Source: Thermocladium sp. (lineage in GTDB: Archaea > Thermoproteota > Thermoprotei > Thermoproteales > Thermocladiaceae). From it: 55,344 bases of DNA. This document shows positions 34,291-42,993 of the stretch, piece after piece. The stretch covers positions 1 through 55,344 of the forward strand of contig JAGDXC010000013.1 in the NCBI GenBank assembly GCA_023269935.1. Direction: 5' to 3'. The first letter of the stretch is position 1. Each line of letters starts with the position of its first letter. A program made the translations under genes and the position numbers. The notes below the pieces were generated by a model that had not been told where the DNA came from, made no database searches, and was given only the letters and a program-made list of their open reading frames with translations.

Positions 34291-34708
34291 TAATAGCTTA
34301 GCTAAATCCTACATAAGGCAAGCAGAGGAGAGAGTAAAACATGCTAAGGAAGCATTCAATGATGGTAATTATCCTTTTACGGTGAGACAATGCCAAGAAG
34401 CTGTAGAACTTTTCCTTAAAGCAAGCCTCAGGATAGTTGGTATTGAACCCCCAAAATGGCATGATATGGGAATCACTTTAAAAAGGGAGAGAGAACGATT
34501 CCCAGACTGGTTTAGAAATGAGATAGATGAGCTAGCCAGCATTTCAAGAATTTTAACCAAAGAGAGAGGAACTTCAATGTATGGCGATGAAGAAACTGGC
34601 ACACCGCCTGAATTAATTTATTCAAAGATTGATGGCGAGAGCGCAATAACTATGTGCGAAAAAGTTATGAAGTTGGTTAAAAAACTCGAAGAATCATTCT
34701 CTAAATAA
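34280..34708 (+). CDS. HEPN domain protein (partner of MNT)
   Basis: The protein of about 142 residues is a helical bundle with HEPN-like spacing: AKSYIRQAEERVKHAKEAF, then RQCQEAVELFLKASLRI and a last helix SAITMCEKVMKLVKKLEE. Here the expected Rx4-6H RNase motif is not seen; the region reads SRILTKERGTSMYGDEE. The ATG at 34280, with GGTGA five bases upstream, overlaps the MNT stop by 11 bases. Earlier TTG and GTG starts at 34268 and 34271 are possible but less supported. It may be a toxin or, without the RNase motif, a binding partner. Confidence 0.82.
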   Translation: MASNNSLAKSYIRQAEERVKHAKEAFNDGNYPFTVRQCQEAVELFLKASLRIVGIEPPKWHDMGITLKRERERFPDWFRNEIDELASISRILTKERGTSMYGDEETGTPPELIYSKIDGESAITMCEKVMKLVKKLEESFSK

Positions 34709-34993
34709 GTTAATGATAACTAGAGAACCGTCAGCCGCATTCTCATCATAATGGACAATCGCTTCCTCGCTAGAGGATTTTCCAGATTCCCCTTCTTTAT
34801 CATATTATGTCTAGTCAAGTTCAACTCCAGTGAAGATCAATTAGCAATATTATCTTATGTAGAGGCCTTAACCTCTATGTTTCTTTAATAACTATCTCCA
34901 TTATTTTAGTGCATCATGCTCAGCAACTTTTAATTTAGTCGAAATAAGTATGAGTAGACGTAATGTATAAAAAATATATATTATTAATTAACC
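34709..34993. other. Gap with a short inverted repeat; no gene seen
   Basis: TAGAGG, CCTTAA, CCTCTA (34860-34877) form 6-bp arms followed by a T-rich stretch. This could end transcription on the plus strand. The TATA box TATAAAAA at 34965-34972 belongs to the LysE gene. Confidence 0.3.
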
Positions 34994-35572
34994 ATGCTAA
35001 ACTTCTTGATTGGCATGATGCTTGGGTTCTCATTAGCTGTGCCTCCTGGACCCATGAATGCATTAATAGCAGCTGAGTCCCTTAAATCGCCTATTCATGG
35101 AACTATGGTCGGAGCTGGAGCAATGACGGCAGATGCAATATTGATGACCATATCGCTGCTCCTCTATCAATTAGTGAAGCCATTTGTGTACTACATATAC
35201 TTAGCTGGGGGCGCAATAATGATTTACCTAGCGTATAATGTATTGACAAGCCAGCCAACTCAATCTAATAATAAAGATATTACAATTAGCTATACTAAGG
35301 GAATCATCATGGGCATAACTAATCCTTATCAGATAAGTTGGTGGATAACTGCCGGATTAAGTTTCATAAGCATATTTGGCCTAGAAAGTATACTAGGCTT
35401 ATTCATTGCAATAATTACATGGATAATTGTTTTCCCTATTGTAATCAACTTGGGTAGCAAGTATGGAGGCCCCAAAACATACACCATAACCAAGTTAATT
35501 ACTGCAGTAGCAATAATAAGCTTTGGATTGTATTTCCTAATTAATGGATTGATACGGCTTCATTTAATATAG
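34994..35572 (+). CDS. LysE/RhtB-family amino-acid exporter
   Basis: The 192-residue membrane protein has the LysE signature. GFSLAVPPGPMNALIAAESL gives the PPGP motif after helix 1, and about six helices follow, including YLAGGAIMIYLAYNVL. GMGITNPYQISWWITAG-type spacing holds the family's NP motif (ITNPYQISWW). It exports amino acids or similar metabolites from the cytosol. It starts 26 nt after a TATAAAAA box and is probably leaderless. It belongs to the short accessory stretch between decayed element remnants. Confidence 0.9.
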   Translation: MLNFLIGMMLGFSLAVPPGPMNALIAAESLKSPIHGTMVGAGAMTADAILMTISLLLYQLVKPFVYYIYLAGGAIMIYLAYNVLTSQPTQSNNKDITISYTKGIIMGITNPYQISWWITAGLSFISIFGLESILGLFIAIITWIIVFPIVINLGSKYGGPKTYTITKLITAVAIISFGLYFLINGLIRLHLI

Positions 35573-35577
35573 CCACT

Positions 35578-35596
35578 AATGGCAAACCTTGCCATT
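35578..35596 (+). terminator. Hairpin directly after the LysE gene
   Basis: AATGGCAA, ACC, TTGCCATT form perfect 8-bp arms with a 3-base loop starting 6 bp after the LysE stop. The T run is short, so termination or 3'-end protection is only likely, not shown. Confidence 0.4.
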
Positions 35597-35689
35597 TATA
35601 GCAGAGATACTTGAGGCAATAGTTAATTATTTTGGATTTTTAATAACTATTTCAGTTCTCTCTACTGATCAATCGTGAAAGGAAGTAAT

Positions 35690-35860
35690 CTATCCTGGCC
35701 TTATGTGTGGGGTTTTTGGGTTTCCAGCCACCTTTGTGACACGCCTTCATACCCCATCAAGGCGGAGTCCCCCCGAGGTCTTCAGTTTTTCACTTTATTT
35801 ACTGTCTGTTTCTCCTTACAAGCATTGTAGGGGTAACCAAATCAGTGGGGAGACACTTCA
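35690..35860 (-). pseudogene. Decayed element remnant with HKGGW peptide
   Basis: The minus strand reads HKGGWKPKNPTHKAR near 35735-35700 with no start and with a stop upstream of the block. The nucleotide word TTTCCAGCCACCTTTGTGAC is identical at 54.94 kb. Near 35835 GGGGTAACCAAATC is the reverse of the GGTTAC block of the 25.0 and 33.6 kb modules. The remainder of the 388 bp gap holds no gene. I interpret this as the 3' end of a lost transposon gene, perhaps tnpB-like, which is an inference. Confidence 0.4.
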
Positions 35861-35960
35861 ATAATTGCCTTAAACATTTTTTGACAACAATAAGGGTGAG
35901 GCACTTCATGCAGCTTTGGATGGCGATTTATAATAAATGGGAGAAAAATGCTCTTTTAAC

Positions 35961-36878
35961 CTAGTTTATTCCAAGTATTTGCTTTATGAATGACGATTTA
36001 TCAAAGCTTTGTAAATCGTCATAACCTTGGCCAGTGCCCATGAATATTATTGGCTTTTTTAGTTCAATTAATAAAGTTAGAATTGAGCCTCCCTTAGGGT
36101 ATGCATCTGCCTTGGTTACTATTATTGCATCTATGGGAACATATTTAGAGTATGTCCTAGCTATCTCTAGTGCTTCGTTACCCATCAGTGCATCTGCCAC
36201 AAAGATCGTTAAGTCGGGTGAAGCTACTCTATGTATCTTTCTTATTTCCTCCATTAAGCTCTTATCCGTATGCATTCTTCCGGCTGTATCAATCATAACA
36301 ACATCAACTCGCTTGCTTGAGGCATGCTGAATGGCATCATAGACTACGGCCGCTGGGTCTGCACCATATTGATGCCTAATCACTTTGATGCCCAACTTAG
36401 TTGCATGGCCCTCCAATTGCTCTATTGCGCCTGCTCTGAATGTGTCAGCTGCAGCCCAAATTACGCTGTACCTCTTACTTAATAGATATTTGGTTACCTT
36501 AGCTATGGTAGTGGTCTTGCCATAACCATTTGGTCCAAGATACATCATAATGAATGGCCTCTTTCCCCTTTCTTCAATAATTTGAACCAAGTCTAGGTTA
36601 GGCACATCTCTTAACAGGTCCATGAAGGCTTCATATAATGAATTATTGATTATGCTTAATCTATCGCCAAAACGAGGCACACGTATCTTGATTAAGCGAT
36701 TCCGTAACGAATTTATTATTTGTTCCGCTGACTCTAACGCAACATCATACTCGATTAAATCATTGAACAAATTATTAAGCAATTCATTTACCTCTTTTTC
36801 CCCAAGCTCCTTCTCTCCTATTGAGGCCGCTATGGTATCGGCAGCCTTCTTGAATGCATCGCGTATCTTTTCAAACAT
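35961..36878 (-). CDS. ftsY: Signal recognition particle receptor FtsY
   Basis: The 305-residue SRP-type GTPase has an acidic helical N domain, then the G domain: P-loop MYLGPNGYGKTTTIAK, AAADTFRAGAIEQL, DTAGRMHTDKSLMEE (G3) and VTKADAYPKGGSIL (G4 and closing loop). It is the membrane receptor that takes SRP-ribosome complexes to SecY. It starts 2 bp after pfdA on the same strand. The cluster LX-pfdA-ftsY is a conserved archaeal arrangement and supports the calls. Confidence 0.95.
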   Translation of the reverse strand: MFEKIRDAFKKAADTIAASIGEKELGEKEVNELLNNLFNDLIEYDVALESAEQIINSLRNRLIKIRVPRFGDRLSIINNSLYEAFMDLLRDVPNLDLVQIIEERGKRPFIMMYLGPNGYGKTTTIAKVTKYLLSKRYSVIWAAADTFRAGAIEQLEGHATKLGIKVIRHQYGADPAAVVYDAIQHASSKRVDVVMIDTAGRMHTDKSLMEEIRKIHRVASPDLTIFVADALMGNEALEIARTYSKYVPIDAIIVTKADAYPKGGSILTLLIELKKPIIFMGTGQGYDDLQSFDKSSFIKQILGIN

Positions 36879-36880
36879 GG

Positions 36881-37354
36881 TTATGACTTAGCTTGCGGTT
36901 GCCTTCCCTGTGATTGTAACTGTTGATATATTATGGTCAATACGTTGCGTACCTCATTACTTCGGCGCATTGCTTCCGCTAATTGCTCCTCTAGCTTAGA
37001 CTTAATTGCTTGCGTTTCTTTTAGCCTGTCATCAAGTATAGAAATGGCTCGCTGTATCTCCATTTCAGCGACGTAGCCAGCCCCCACCGACATCAAAATT
37101 GGGGTATTTATCTGCGGGGTAACCTTCACGAATGCACCTGCGCCTATAGATACAAATGAATCATCAATTGAGCCCTTGCTCATGGTCTCCAACACAGACT
37201 TGGCATTTCCATAATCCCTTAATGTGGCATCTATTACAGCTATATTTTGGGTAAGCGTGTTGATAATTGCATTTAATTCCTCATACTCCCTGCTAAGTTC
37301 CTCTAATTGATCCCTCGTTATTACTAGCCTTCCTTGATCCGACATCGCCATCAC
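36881..37354 (-). CDS. pfdA: Prefoldin subunit alpha
   Basis: The 157-residue protein has two coiled coils joined by beta hairpins. The N-terminal helix (LEELSREYEELNAIINTL) and C-terminal helix (LKETQAIKSKLEEQLAEAMR) flank the hairpin segment DDSFVSIGAGAFVKVTPQI and SVGAGYVAEM. Two alpha and four beta subunits make the jellyfish-shaped chaperone. The ATG overlaps the LX stop as ATGA. It lies between rpl20 and ftsY, as in other archaea. Confidence 0.92.
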   Translation of the reverse strand: MMAMSDQGRLVITRDQLEELSREYEELNAIINTLTQNIAVIDATLRDYGNAKSVLETMSKGSIDDSFVSIGAGAFVKVTPQINTPILMSVGAGYVAEMEIQRAISILDDRLKETQAIKSKLEEQLAEAMRRSNEVRNVLTIIYQQLQSQGRQPQAKS

Positions 37355-37617
37355 CTTAATTGCTGTTCTCCAAATATAACCAATCTATCCATCGATAGTA
37401 ATTGATGCAATTCTTTATCGGAAACCATTGATATATCCAGCGCCTCCACGGACTCTATCTTTATTAAGTGCCTCTTGACCCTATACAATCCGCCAATATA
37501 TGTATAGATCTTTTCCATCGCATCTTTCTCATTAACCGCAACAACATCTTTCTCTATGTTTTTCCATCCATCCACATCCCTAAACTTTCCCTTGACCTTA
37601 TAAACCCTAACCGACAT
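37351..37617 (-). CDS. rpl20e: Large ribosomal subunit protein eL20 (LX/L18a)
   Basis: The 88-residue protein matches archaeal LX. VRVYKVKGKFRDVDGWKNIE begins it, then DVVAVNEKDAMEKIYTYIGG and HLIKIESVEAL follow. It is a small two-domain-like protein that binds the large subunit. A TATA-like TTATTTAAT box near 37640 lies about 23 nt upstream. It heads the LX-pfdA-ftsY operon. Confidence 0.9.
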   Translation of the reverse strand: MSVRVYKVKGKFRDVDGWKNIEKDVVAVNEKDAMEKIYTYIGGLYRVKRHLIKIESVEALDISMVSDKELHQLLSMDRLVIFGEQQLR

Positions 37618-38034
37618 TAAGGAACCTCAAAAGCAATATTAAATAAGCTTTTCTAAATATTACTCCCTAGGGAATTTCCATTATTTCCATTACTAGAAAG
37701 AGTCTAAGCTCTAACAATTAATTTTATTCTGGGATGACCCGCAAATACTTAAAATTTTATGAAGACCACTCGACTATTCTAATCCCCTGAGGGGCGCGAT
37801 TTGCCGTTCCTTTATCATTGATATCTGAGTCAATAGTTAAATATAGATTGTTAATTGACCTTCATTTTGCGTGTCCACTAAATGGTAACGCATTTATAAC
37901 GATTGCTGTTCAAAGGAAGCGTAAAACCTCGTCCTTTCGGGGGCAATTCACATAAACACCACCATTATTAAAACCATTACACTAAATAATACATGTATCA
38001 TAATTCTTATAAATTAATTTGTCTAAAGCCATTA
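37618..38034. other. Intergenic gap with hairpins, one like the dispersed module end
   Basis: No reading frame is convincing. CCCC, TGA, GGGG at 37784-37794 is a small GC hairpin. AAAACCTCGTCCTTTCGGGG with AATTCAC at about 37923-37950 resembles the 55.2 kb hairpin (AAACCTCGCCCCCTTCTAGG then CGGGGATGAATAC). This may be an isolated end copy. TTATAAATT at 38007-38015 is the promoter of the next gene. Confidence 0.35.
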
Positions 38035-39381
38035 ATGGGTAAGCTATTCGGTACTAATGGGATAAGACTGGAATTCCTTGAGGGAAAATATGATTTAGTG
38101 CAAATAACGAAGATCGGGGAAGCCATAGCATCATACTTTAATGGAGGAGAGGTATTAATGGGGAGAGACTCTAGAACGACAGGAAACGCGGTTTCAAACA
38201 TAATTAGTGGAGTCCTTTCCATGTATGGGATAGAGGTTCACGATATGGGTCTGGTACCAACTCCTGTGCTTCAATATATAGTTAAGGCGGAGGGGTATGA
38301 TGGGGGAGTAATGATAACTGCCAGCCATAATCCTCCTCAATATAATGGAATAAAGGTAATGGGTAAGGATGGAATAGAAGTATCTCGTGAGGAGGAAGCA
38401 AAGATTGAGTCCCTTTATAATGAGACGAGAACCGGAAGATCGTATAATGAGGTGAAACCCATAAGGGAAATAGATACCGGCTACATGTTGAGGACTTATG
38501 AGGAACACTTGTTAGGGCTTTTTTCCAGGGAATCCATAAAACGAGAATTCGTTATTGCCGCAGACTTCGCTAACAGTGTGGCGAGTCTAGTATTGCCGAG
38601 GATCCTTGAATCGTTGGATATCAAGTTAAAATCCATAAATGGTCACTTAAGCGGATTATTTCCAGGCAGGTTACCTGAACCTAGACAAGACACTTTGGCG
38701 GAGACCGCTAAGGCAATAAGAGAAGCAGGGGTAGATTTCGCCGTTGCATTCGATGGGGATGGAGATCGTTCAATATTCATTACTGGAAGTGGGGAAGTGA
38801 TTCCAGGCGATAGATCAGGCCTAATACTTGCCGAGTCTCTACTTGAGGAGGAGGGGCGAGGTTACATTGTTACGCCAGTGTCATCATCATCAATGGTGAA
38901 GACTGAGGTTGAGAAGAAGGGGGGAAAAGTTGTGTGGACAAGGGTTGGCTCCGTTGATGTAAGTCATACTCTCATGAAGGTTGGAGGCATCTGTGGTTTT
39001 GAGGATAATGGGGGATTCATTTGGCCACGACATCACCCAGTGCGCGACGGCATATCTACCACACTGCTAATGATGCATGCCCTCACCAGAATGGGGAAGA
39101 GCTTGGATCAAGCCTATTCTGAGTTACCATCCATGTTCCTCTACAGGGATCGAATAGAGATGCCTAGGGAAAGAGCAATGAGAATAATTGAAGCTATTCA
39201 AAGTAAGGTCTCAAATGCTGTGACTATTGATGGTGTTAGGGTGGATTATGATGATTCTTGGTTCCTAATTAGGCCGAGCGGCACTGAGAACGTACTGAGA
39301 ATAACAATAGAGGCTACAAGCAATGATAGGCTGGAGGAATTAAGGAAGTGGATCTTCTCATTTATTTCAGGTGTTAATTAG
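38035..39381 (+). CDS. Phosphohexomutase (phosphoglucomutase/phosphomannomutase, GlmM-like)
   Basis: The protein of about 448 residues has the alpha-D-phosphohexomutase order. GKLFGTNGIR begins it, then ITASHNPPQYNGIK holds the phosphoserine (near residue 96). FDGDGDRSIF near residue 240 is the metal loop, GFEDNGGFI the sugar loop, and RPSGTENVLRITIEA the phosphate loop. It shifts phosphate between C1 and C6 of glucose, mannose or glucosamine. The ATG at 38035 is about 25 nt after TTATAAATT, so it is preferred to the 14-codon longer 37993. It ends convergent with the acetyltransferase with 4-base overlap. Confidence 0.92.
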   Translation: MGKLFGTNGIRLEFLEGKYDLVQITKIGEAIASYFNGGEVLMGRDSRTTGNAVSNIISGVLSMYGIEVHDMGLVPTPVLQYIVKAEGYDGGVMITASHNPPQYNGIKVMGKDGIEVSREEEAKIESLYNETRTGRSYNEVKPIREIDTGYMLRTYEEHLLGLFSRESIKREFVIAADFANSVASLVLPRILESLDIKLKSINGHLSGLFPGRLPEPRQDTLAETAKAIREAGVDFAVAFDGDGDRSIFITGSGEVIPGDRSGLILAESLLEEEGRGYIVTPVSSSSMVKTEVEKKGGKVVWTRVGSVDVSHTLMKVGGICGFEDNGGFIWPRHHPVRDGISTTLLMMHALTRMGKSLDQAYSELPSMFLYRDRIEMPRERAMRIIEAIQSKVSNAVTIDGVRVDYDDSWFLIRPSGTENVLRITIEATSNDRLEELRKWIFSFISGVN

Positions 39382-39848
39382 GCCACTAAGGCAGCAAATG
39401 ATTGCGGTTTTTCTAGGTCAAACACTATCTCATACATGTCTCCCATATATTTGAATTTGCCGTTAAACTTACGGCCCATCTTTATTAGCCGCAAATTATC
39501 TATAGATGTATAGGCAATGGCCTTCTTGAACCCCTTGCTTCTCAATAAGTCAAGGGTTTGCTTGAACAGCAGTGATCCTATTCCTCTTCCCTGGTATTCA
39601 TCCTTAACCGTTACCGCTATTTCCGCAGTGGTTCCATCATCAAGCGGATATGCTTCTGTTATTCCTATTAATTCACTACTCTCTACCGCGCCGAGTATTA
39701 TTGGGTTGCGCTTAAGTAACTTATCTATATATGAATCTATATCCTTCACGGGGCACATGAATCTGCTCTCTATCGATTCCCTAGATAAACCTTCATAGAG
39801 CTTCCTTATCTCATCGACATAATTGGGCCCCAGTTCTATTATTTGCAT
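39378..39848 (-). CDS. GNAT-family N-acetyltransferase
   Basis: The 156-residue protein has the GNAT acetyl-CoA core. TAEIAVTVKDEYQGRGIGSLL holds the RGxG phosphate loop, FKQTLDLLRSKGFKKAIAYT the following helix and strand, and DNLRLIKMGRKFNGK the alpha-4/5 region. The substrate is unknown. A TTTTAAATT box near 39870-39878 is about 25 nt before the ATG, so it is transcribed from its own promoter. Confidence 0.87.
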   Translation of the reverse strand: MQIIELGPNYVDEIRKLYEGLSRESIESRFMCPVKDIDSYIDKLLKRNPIILGAVESSELIGITEAYPLDDGTTAEIAVTVKDEYQGRGIGSLLFKQTLDLLRSKGFKKAIAYTSIDNLRLIKMGRKFNGKFKYMGDMYEIVFDLEKPQSFAALVA

Positions 39849-39960
39849 TGGGCATAATGCGTGGGAACCCTTTTAAATTCTTCCCTTGTATTAGTTAAAG
39901 TGAATCGAACAAGCTGGCTGCAAATAAGGGTTTATTAAGAGAGACAGAGGGTCCGCAGCG

Positions 39961-41919
39961 ATGAAGAGAGTTATATTTCATGACCTATTAACTCCAGAGG
40001 AAGCTATGAATCGCATAATGGCTCATATTAAGGTTCTTGATGCGGAAATGATAAATATCGAGGATTCCTATATGAGGGTACTGGCTACCGATATATATGC
40101 GGAAATTGATGTTCCGCCATTCGATAGGGCAACTATGGATGGGTACGCCGTAAGGGCGGAGGATACATTTAATGTCGATGAGCTTCATCCCACTAAGTTA
40201 AGGCTGATTGGAGAGATAAATGCGGGTGATGCGCCTCAGCTAGAGGTGACTAATGGTACTGCTGTAGAGATAGCGACTGGGGCACCTCTTCCCCGTGGAG
40301 CCAATGCGGTAATACCAGTTGAGTACACTAAGATAGAGGGAAATGATGTGATCATCTATAGGGCTGTTACTCCCACCGAGAACGTTATGTCGGCGGGCTC
40401 CGATATAATGATGGGTGAATTAGTGCTAAGGGGATGCACGTTAATCAAGGAGAGAGAGGCCGGTGTGTTGGCGTCAATAGGCATGAGGCGTATCCCAGTA
40501 ATTCGAAAACCCAGGGTCGCTATAGTATCGACAGGAAATGAGCTTGTTGATGTTGGGAATCCGCTGAGTCCAGGAAAGATATATGATGTAAATGCATACA
40601 GCATAGCTCATGCGGTGCGCGAAGCCGGGGGGATCCCCGTCTTCCTTGGAGTAGCCGAAGACAATGAGGAAAAGATAAGGAAACTCATAGAGGATGGAAT
40701 GAAGATGGATATGGTATTGGTTTCCGGCGGAACATCTGCGGGAGCAGCAGATATAACCTATAAGGTCCTTGATTCAATAGGACCCCCCGGCATAATACTT
40801 CATGGGCTCAAGGTAAAGCCAGGAAAACCAACGGTCGCGGCAATCTCATCTAGCGGTAAAATAATAATAGGATTACCCGGGTATCCTAATAGCTCGTTAA
40901 TGATATTTAACCTATTGGTAAAACCGATTCTATCAGCAATGCAATGTTATCAGATAGATGAGACTAAAGTAAAGGCCACGCTAGCATCAAAGGCCGAAGG
41001 AGCACGCGGACGTAGAGCCCTAACTCCAGTAAGCCTTATAGACACGGGTTCTCAAGTGATTGCGTACCCGCTTCCAGCAGAGTCTGGAGCAATATCGACG
41101 CTAGCATTTGCGGATGGCTTCATGGAAGTACCTGAAAACGTGGAGTTCCTGGATAAGGGTGATGAAGTTACCGTTACGCTGTTCACGCATGAATACAAAC
41201 CCGCTAATCTATACTTCGTAGGTAGTCATGACTTAGGAATAGATATAGCTGCAAGATTGCTTCCAAAGTGGGTCACAGTTAAGGTAATAAACGTTGGTTC
41301 ACTGAATGGATTAATTGCGGCCTCTAATGAGGAAACCGACATAGCCGGCCTTCATTTAATAGATGAGGAAACCGGGGAATATAATTTGCCATTCATACGC
41401 AAATATGGTGAGGGCAAGGTAGTCATGATCCGAGGATACCAGAGAGAACAAGGAATAATAATTAAACGCGGGAATCCTAAGGGAATAAAGTCTATTGAGG
41501 ATTTCCTGAGAAATGATATATCAATAGTTAATAGGAATAAAGGAGCGGGAACTAGATTCCTGCTTGATTCACTCCTAAAACGGCTAGCCGAGAAAAATGG
41601 GGCGCGATTAAATGACTTAGTTAAAGGAATAAATGGATATTATTATGAAGTTAAAACACACACTGCGGTCGCCGCAGCCATATATCAAGGCAAGGCTGAT
41701 GCCGGGATCGGCATAAGAGCCGCGGCGCATATGTATGGGTTAGATTTCATCCCATTATCTATGGAGCATTATGATTTTGCAGTACCTAGATCTAGGCTCA
41801 ATAAAGATAGCATTAAAGCATTTATAGAATTACTTAGATCATCTACGTTCCAAAGTGAATTAACTAAGTTGCCAGGATACCAAGTCGCAAGTGGAATCGG
41901 CGATGTTATCGCTAATTGA
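39961..41919 (+). CDS. moeA: MoeA fused to a C-terminal binding-protein-like domain
   Basis: Residues 1-405 are MoeA, which inserts molybdate or tungstate into adenylated molybdopterin: PPFDRATMDGYAVRAEDT near residue 59, GAPLPRGANAVIPVEY, VSTGNELVDVG, VSGGTSAGAADITY near 255 and GLPGYPNSSL. Residues 420-652 resemble periplasmic-type II binding proteins (RNKGAGTRFLLDS and IRAAAHMYGLDFIPL), a fusion known from other archaeal MoeA proteins. The added domain could sense oxyanion. It fits the tungsten enzyme encoded at 31 kb. GGTTTATTAAG about 28 nt upstream is the TATA box. Confidence 0.93.
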   Translation: MKRVIFHDLLTPEEAMNRIMAHIKVLDAEMINIEDSYMRVLATDIYAEIDVPPFDRATMDGYAVRAEDTFNVDELHPTKLRLIGEINAGDAPQLEVTNGTAVEIATGAPLPRGANAVIPVEYTKIEGNDVIIYRAVTPTENVMSAGSDIMMGELVLRGCTLIKEREAGVLASIGMRRIPVIRKPRVAIVSTGNELVDVGNPLSPGKIYDVNAYSIAHAVREAGGIPVFLGVAEDNEEKIRKLIEDGMKMDMVLVSGGTSAGAADITYKVLDSIGPPGIILHGLKVKPGKPTVAAISSSGKIIIGLPGYPNSSLMIFNLLVKPILSAMQCYQIDETKVKATLASKAEGARGRRALTPVSLIDTGSQVIAYPLPAESGAISTLAFADGFMEVPENVEFLDKGDEVTVTLFTHEYKPANLYFVGSHDLGIDIAARLLPKWVTVKVINVGSLNGLIAASNEETDIAGLHLIDEETGEYNLPFIRKYGEGKVVMIRGYQREQGIIIKRGNPKGIKSIEDFLRNDISIVNRNKGAGTRFLLDSLLKRLAEKNGARLNDLVKGINGYYYEVKTHTAVAAAIYQGKADAGIGIRAAAHMYGLDFIPLSMEHYDFAVPRSRLNKDSIKAFIELLRSSTFQSELTKLPGYQVASGIGDVIAN

Positions 41920-42019
41920 CGCATCCTTCTCTTCAATAAAGGGAGCTAGAGCTTTCTTGCTTAGTGAATAAAGACTATTAATTTCATCACAGAATATTTA
42001 TTAAATGGGTATCTATATC

Positions 42020-42961
42020 ATGGCGATGGATCCAATCCTATTCCGGCGAGGGCTGGATAAGGCGGAGATAAGAAAGCGATTCAAGGAACGAATCAAGAAG
42101 GATGGAATAATAATCGCTCCAGGGGTTTTTCTCCCTATAACTGCAATTATGGCGGCTGAGGAGGGATTTGAGGCGATATATTTCGGGGGAGCCGCATTCT
42201 CTAATATGCTTGGTTTACCTGATCTAGGTGTATTCACATTAACGGAAATGGCTACTCAAGTCTCGTATATAGCTAGCACCGTGGATCTACCGCTTATAGT
42301 TGATGTGGATACTGGATTTGGGGAAACAATAAACGTCGCTAGAACAGTGCGAGCCATGGAGGATGCTGGAGCAGCCGCAATTCATATAGAGGATCAAGAA
42401 TTTCCGAAAAAATGCGGCCACCTAAGCGGTAAAAGGGTTGTTTCAATGGATGAAATGATTAAGAAGATACAGGCCGCAGTGGATGCCAGGCGCGACGAGA
42501 ACTTCATTATAATAGCCAGAACCGATGCAAGGGACGTAAATGGGCTTGATGATGCTATAGAGAGAGCCAATGCATATGTGGAGGCTGGGGCCGACATGAT
42601 TTTTCCGGAGTCCCTTCATGATGAGGAGGAGTTCAGGATAGTGGCTCAAAGAGTCAAGGCCCCTCTCCTTGCCAATATGACGGAATTCGGCAAGACACCT
42701 TATATAACTGCAAAACGCTTTGAGGAGCTCGGCTATAAGATAGTGATTTTCCCAGTAACCACGTTCAGATATGCAATGGGGGCCGTGAGGAAAGCATTAA
42801 GGACGCTCAAGAATGAGGGCACGCAGAAATCATTACTGGAGGACATGATGAGTAGGGAGGAGATTTATCAATTGATAGGTTATTGGGATTATGAAAAATG
42901 GGATAGAAATATAGCGGAAAAAGCAAGTAAAGCTTATGCTCGGAGAGTTGATATTCATTGA
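42020..42961 (+). CDS. prpB: Isocitrate lyase/PEP mutase superfamily, methylisocitrate lyase-like
   Basis: The protein of about 313 residues is a TIM-barrel lyase. DVDTGFGETINVARTVRAM binds metal, IEDQEFPKKCGHLSGKRVV holds the KKCGH motif near residue 132 with the catalytic cysteine, and IIARTDARDVNGLDDAIERA follows. KKCGH and IEDQEFPK match methylisocitrate lyase and carboxyphosphonate mutase relatives. The ATG at 42020 (MAMDP) is about 25 nt after ATTTATTA, while 42005 is inside that box. An ATG at 42026 is also possible. It cleaves 2-methylisocitrate to pyruvate and succinate, or a close relative of that reaction. Confidence 0.85.
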   Translation: MAMDPILFRRGLDKAEIRKRFKERIKKDGIIIAPGVFLPITAIMAAEEGFEAIYFGGAAFSNMLGLPDLGVFTLTEMATQVSYIASTVDLPLIVDVDTGFGETINVARTVRAMEDAGAAAIHIEDQEFPKKCGHLSGKRVVSMDEMIKKIQAAVDARRDENFIIIARTDARDVNGLDDAIERANAYVEAGADMIFPESLHDEEEFRIVAQRVKAPLLANMTEFGKTPYITAKRFEELGYKIVIFPVTTFRYAMGAVRKALRTLKNEGTQKSLLEDMMSREEIYQLIGYWDYEKWDRNIAEKASKAYARRVDIH

Positions 42962-42993
42962 ACTCTTTAATTTTGGCAATACAAGTTTTTCCC

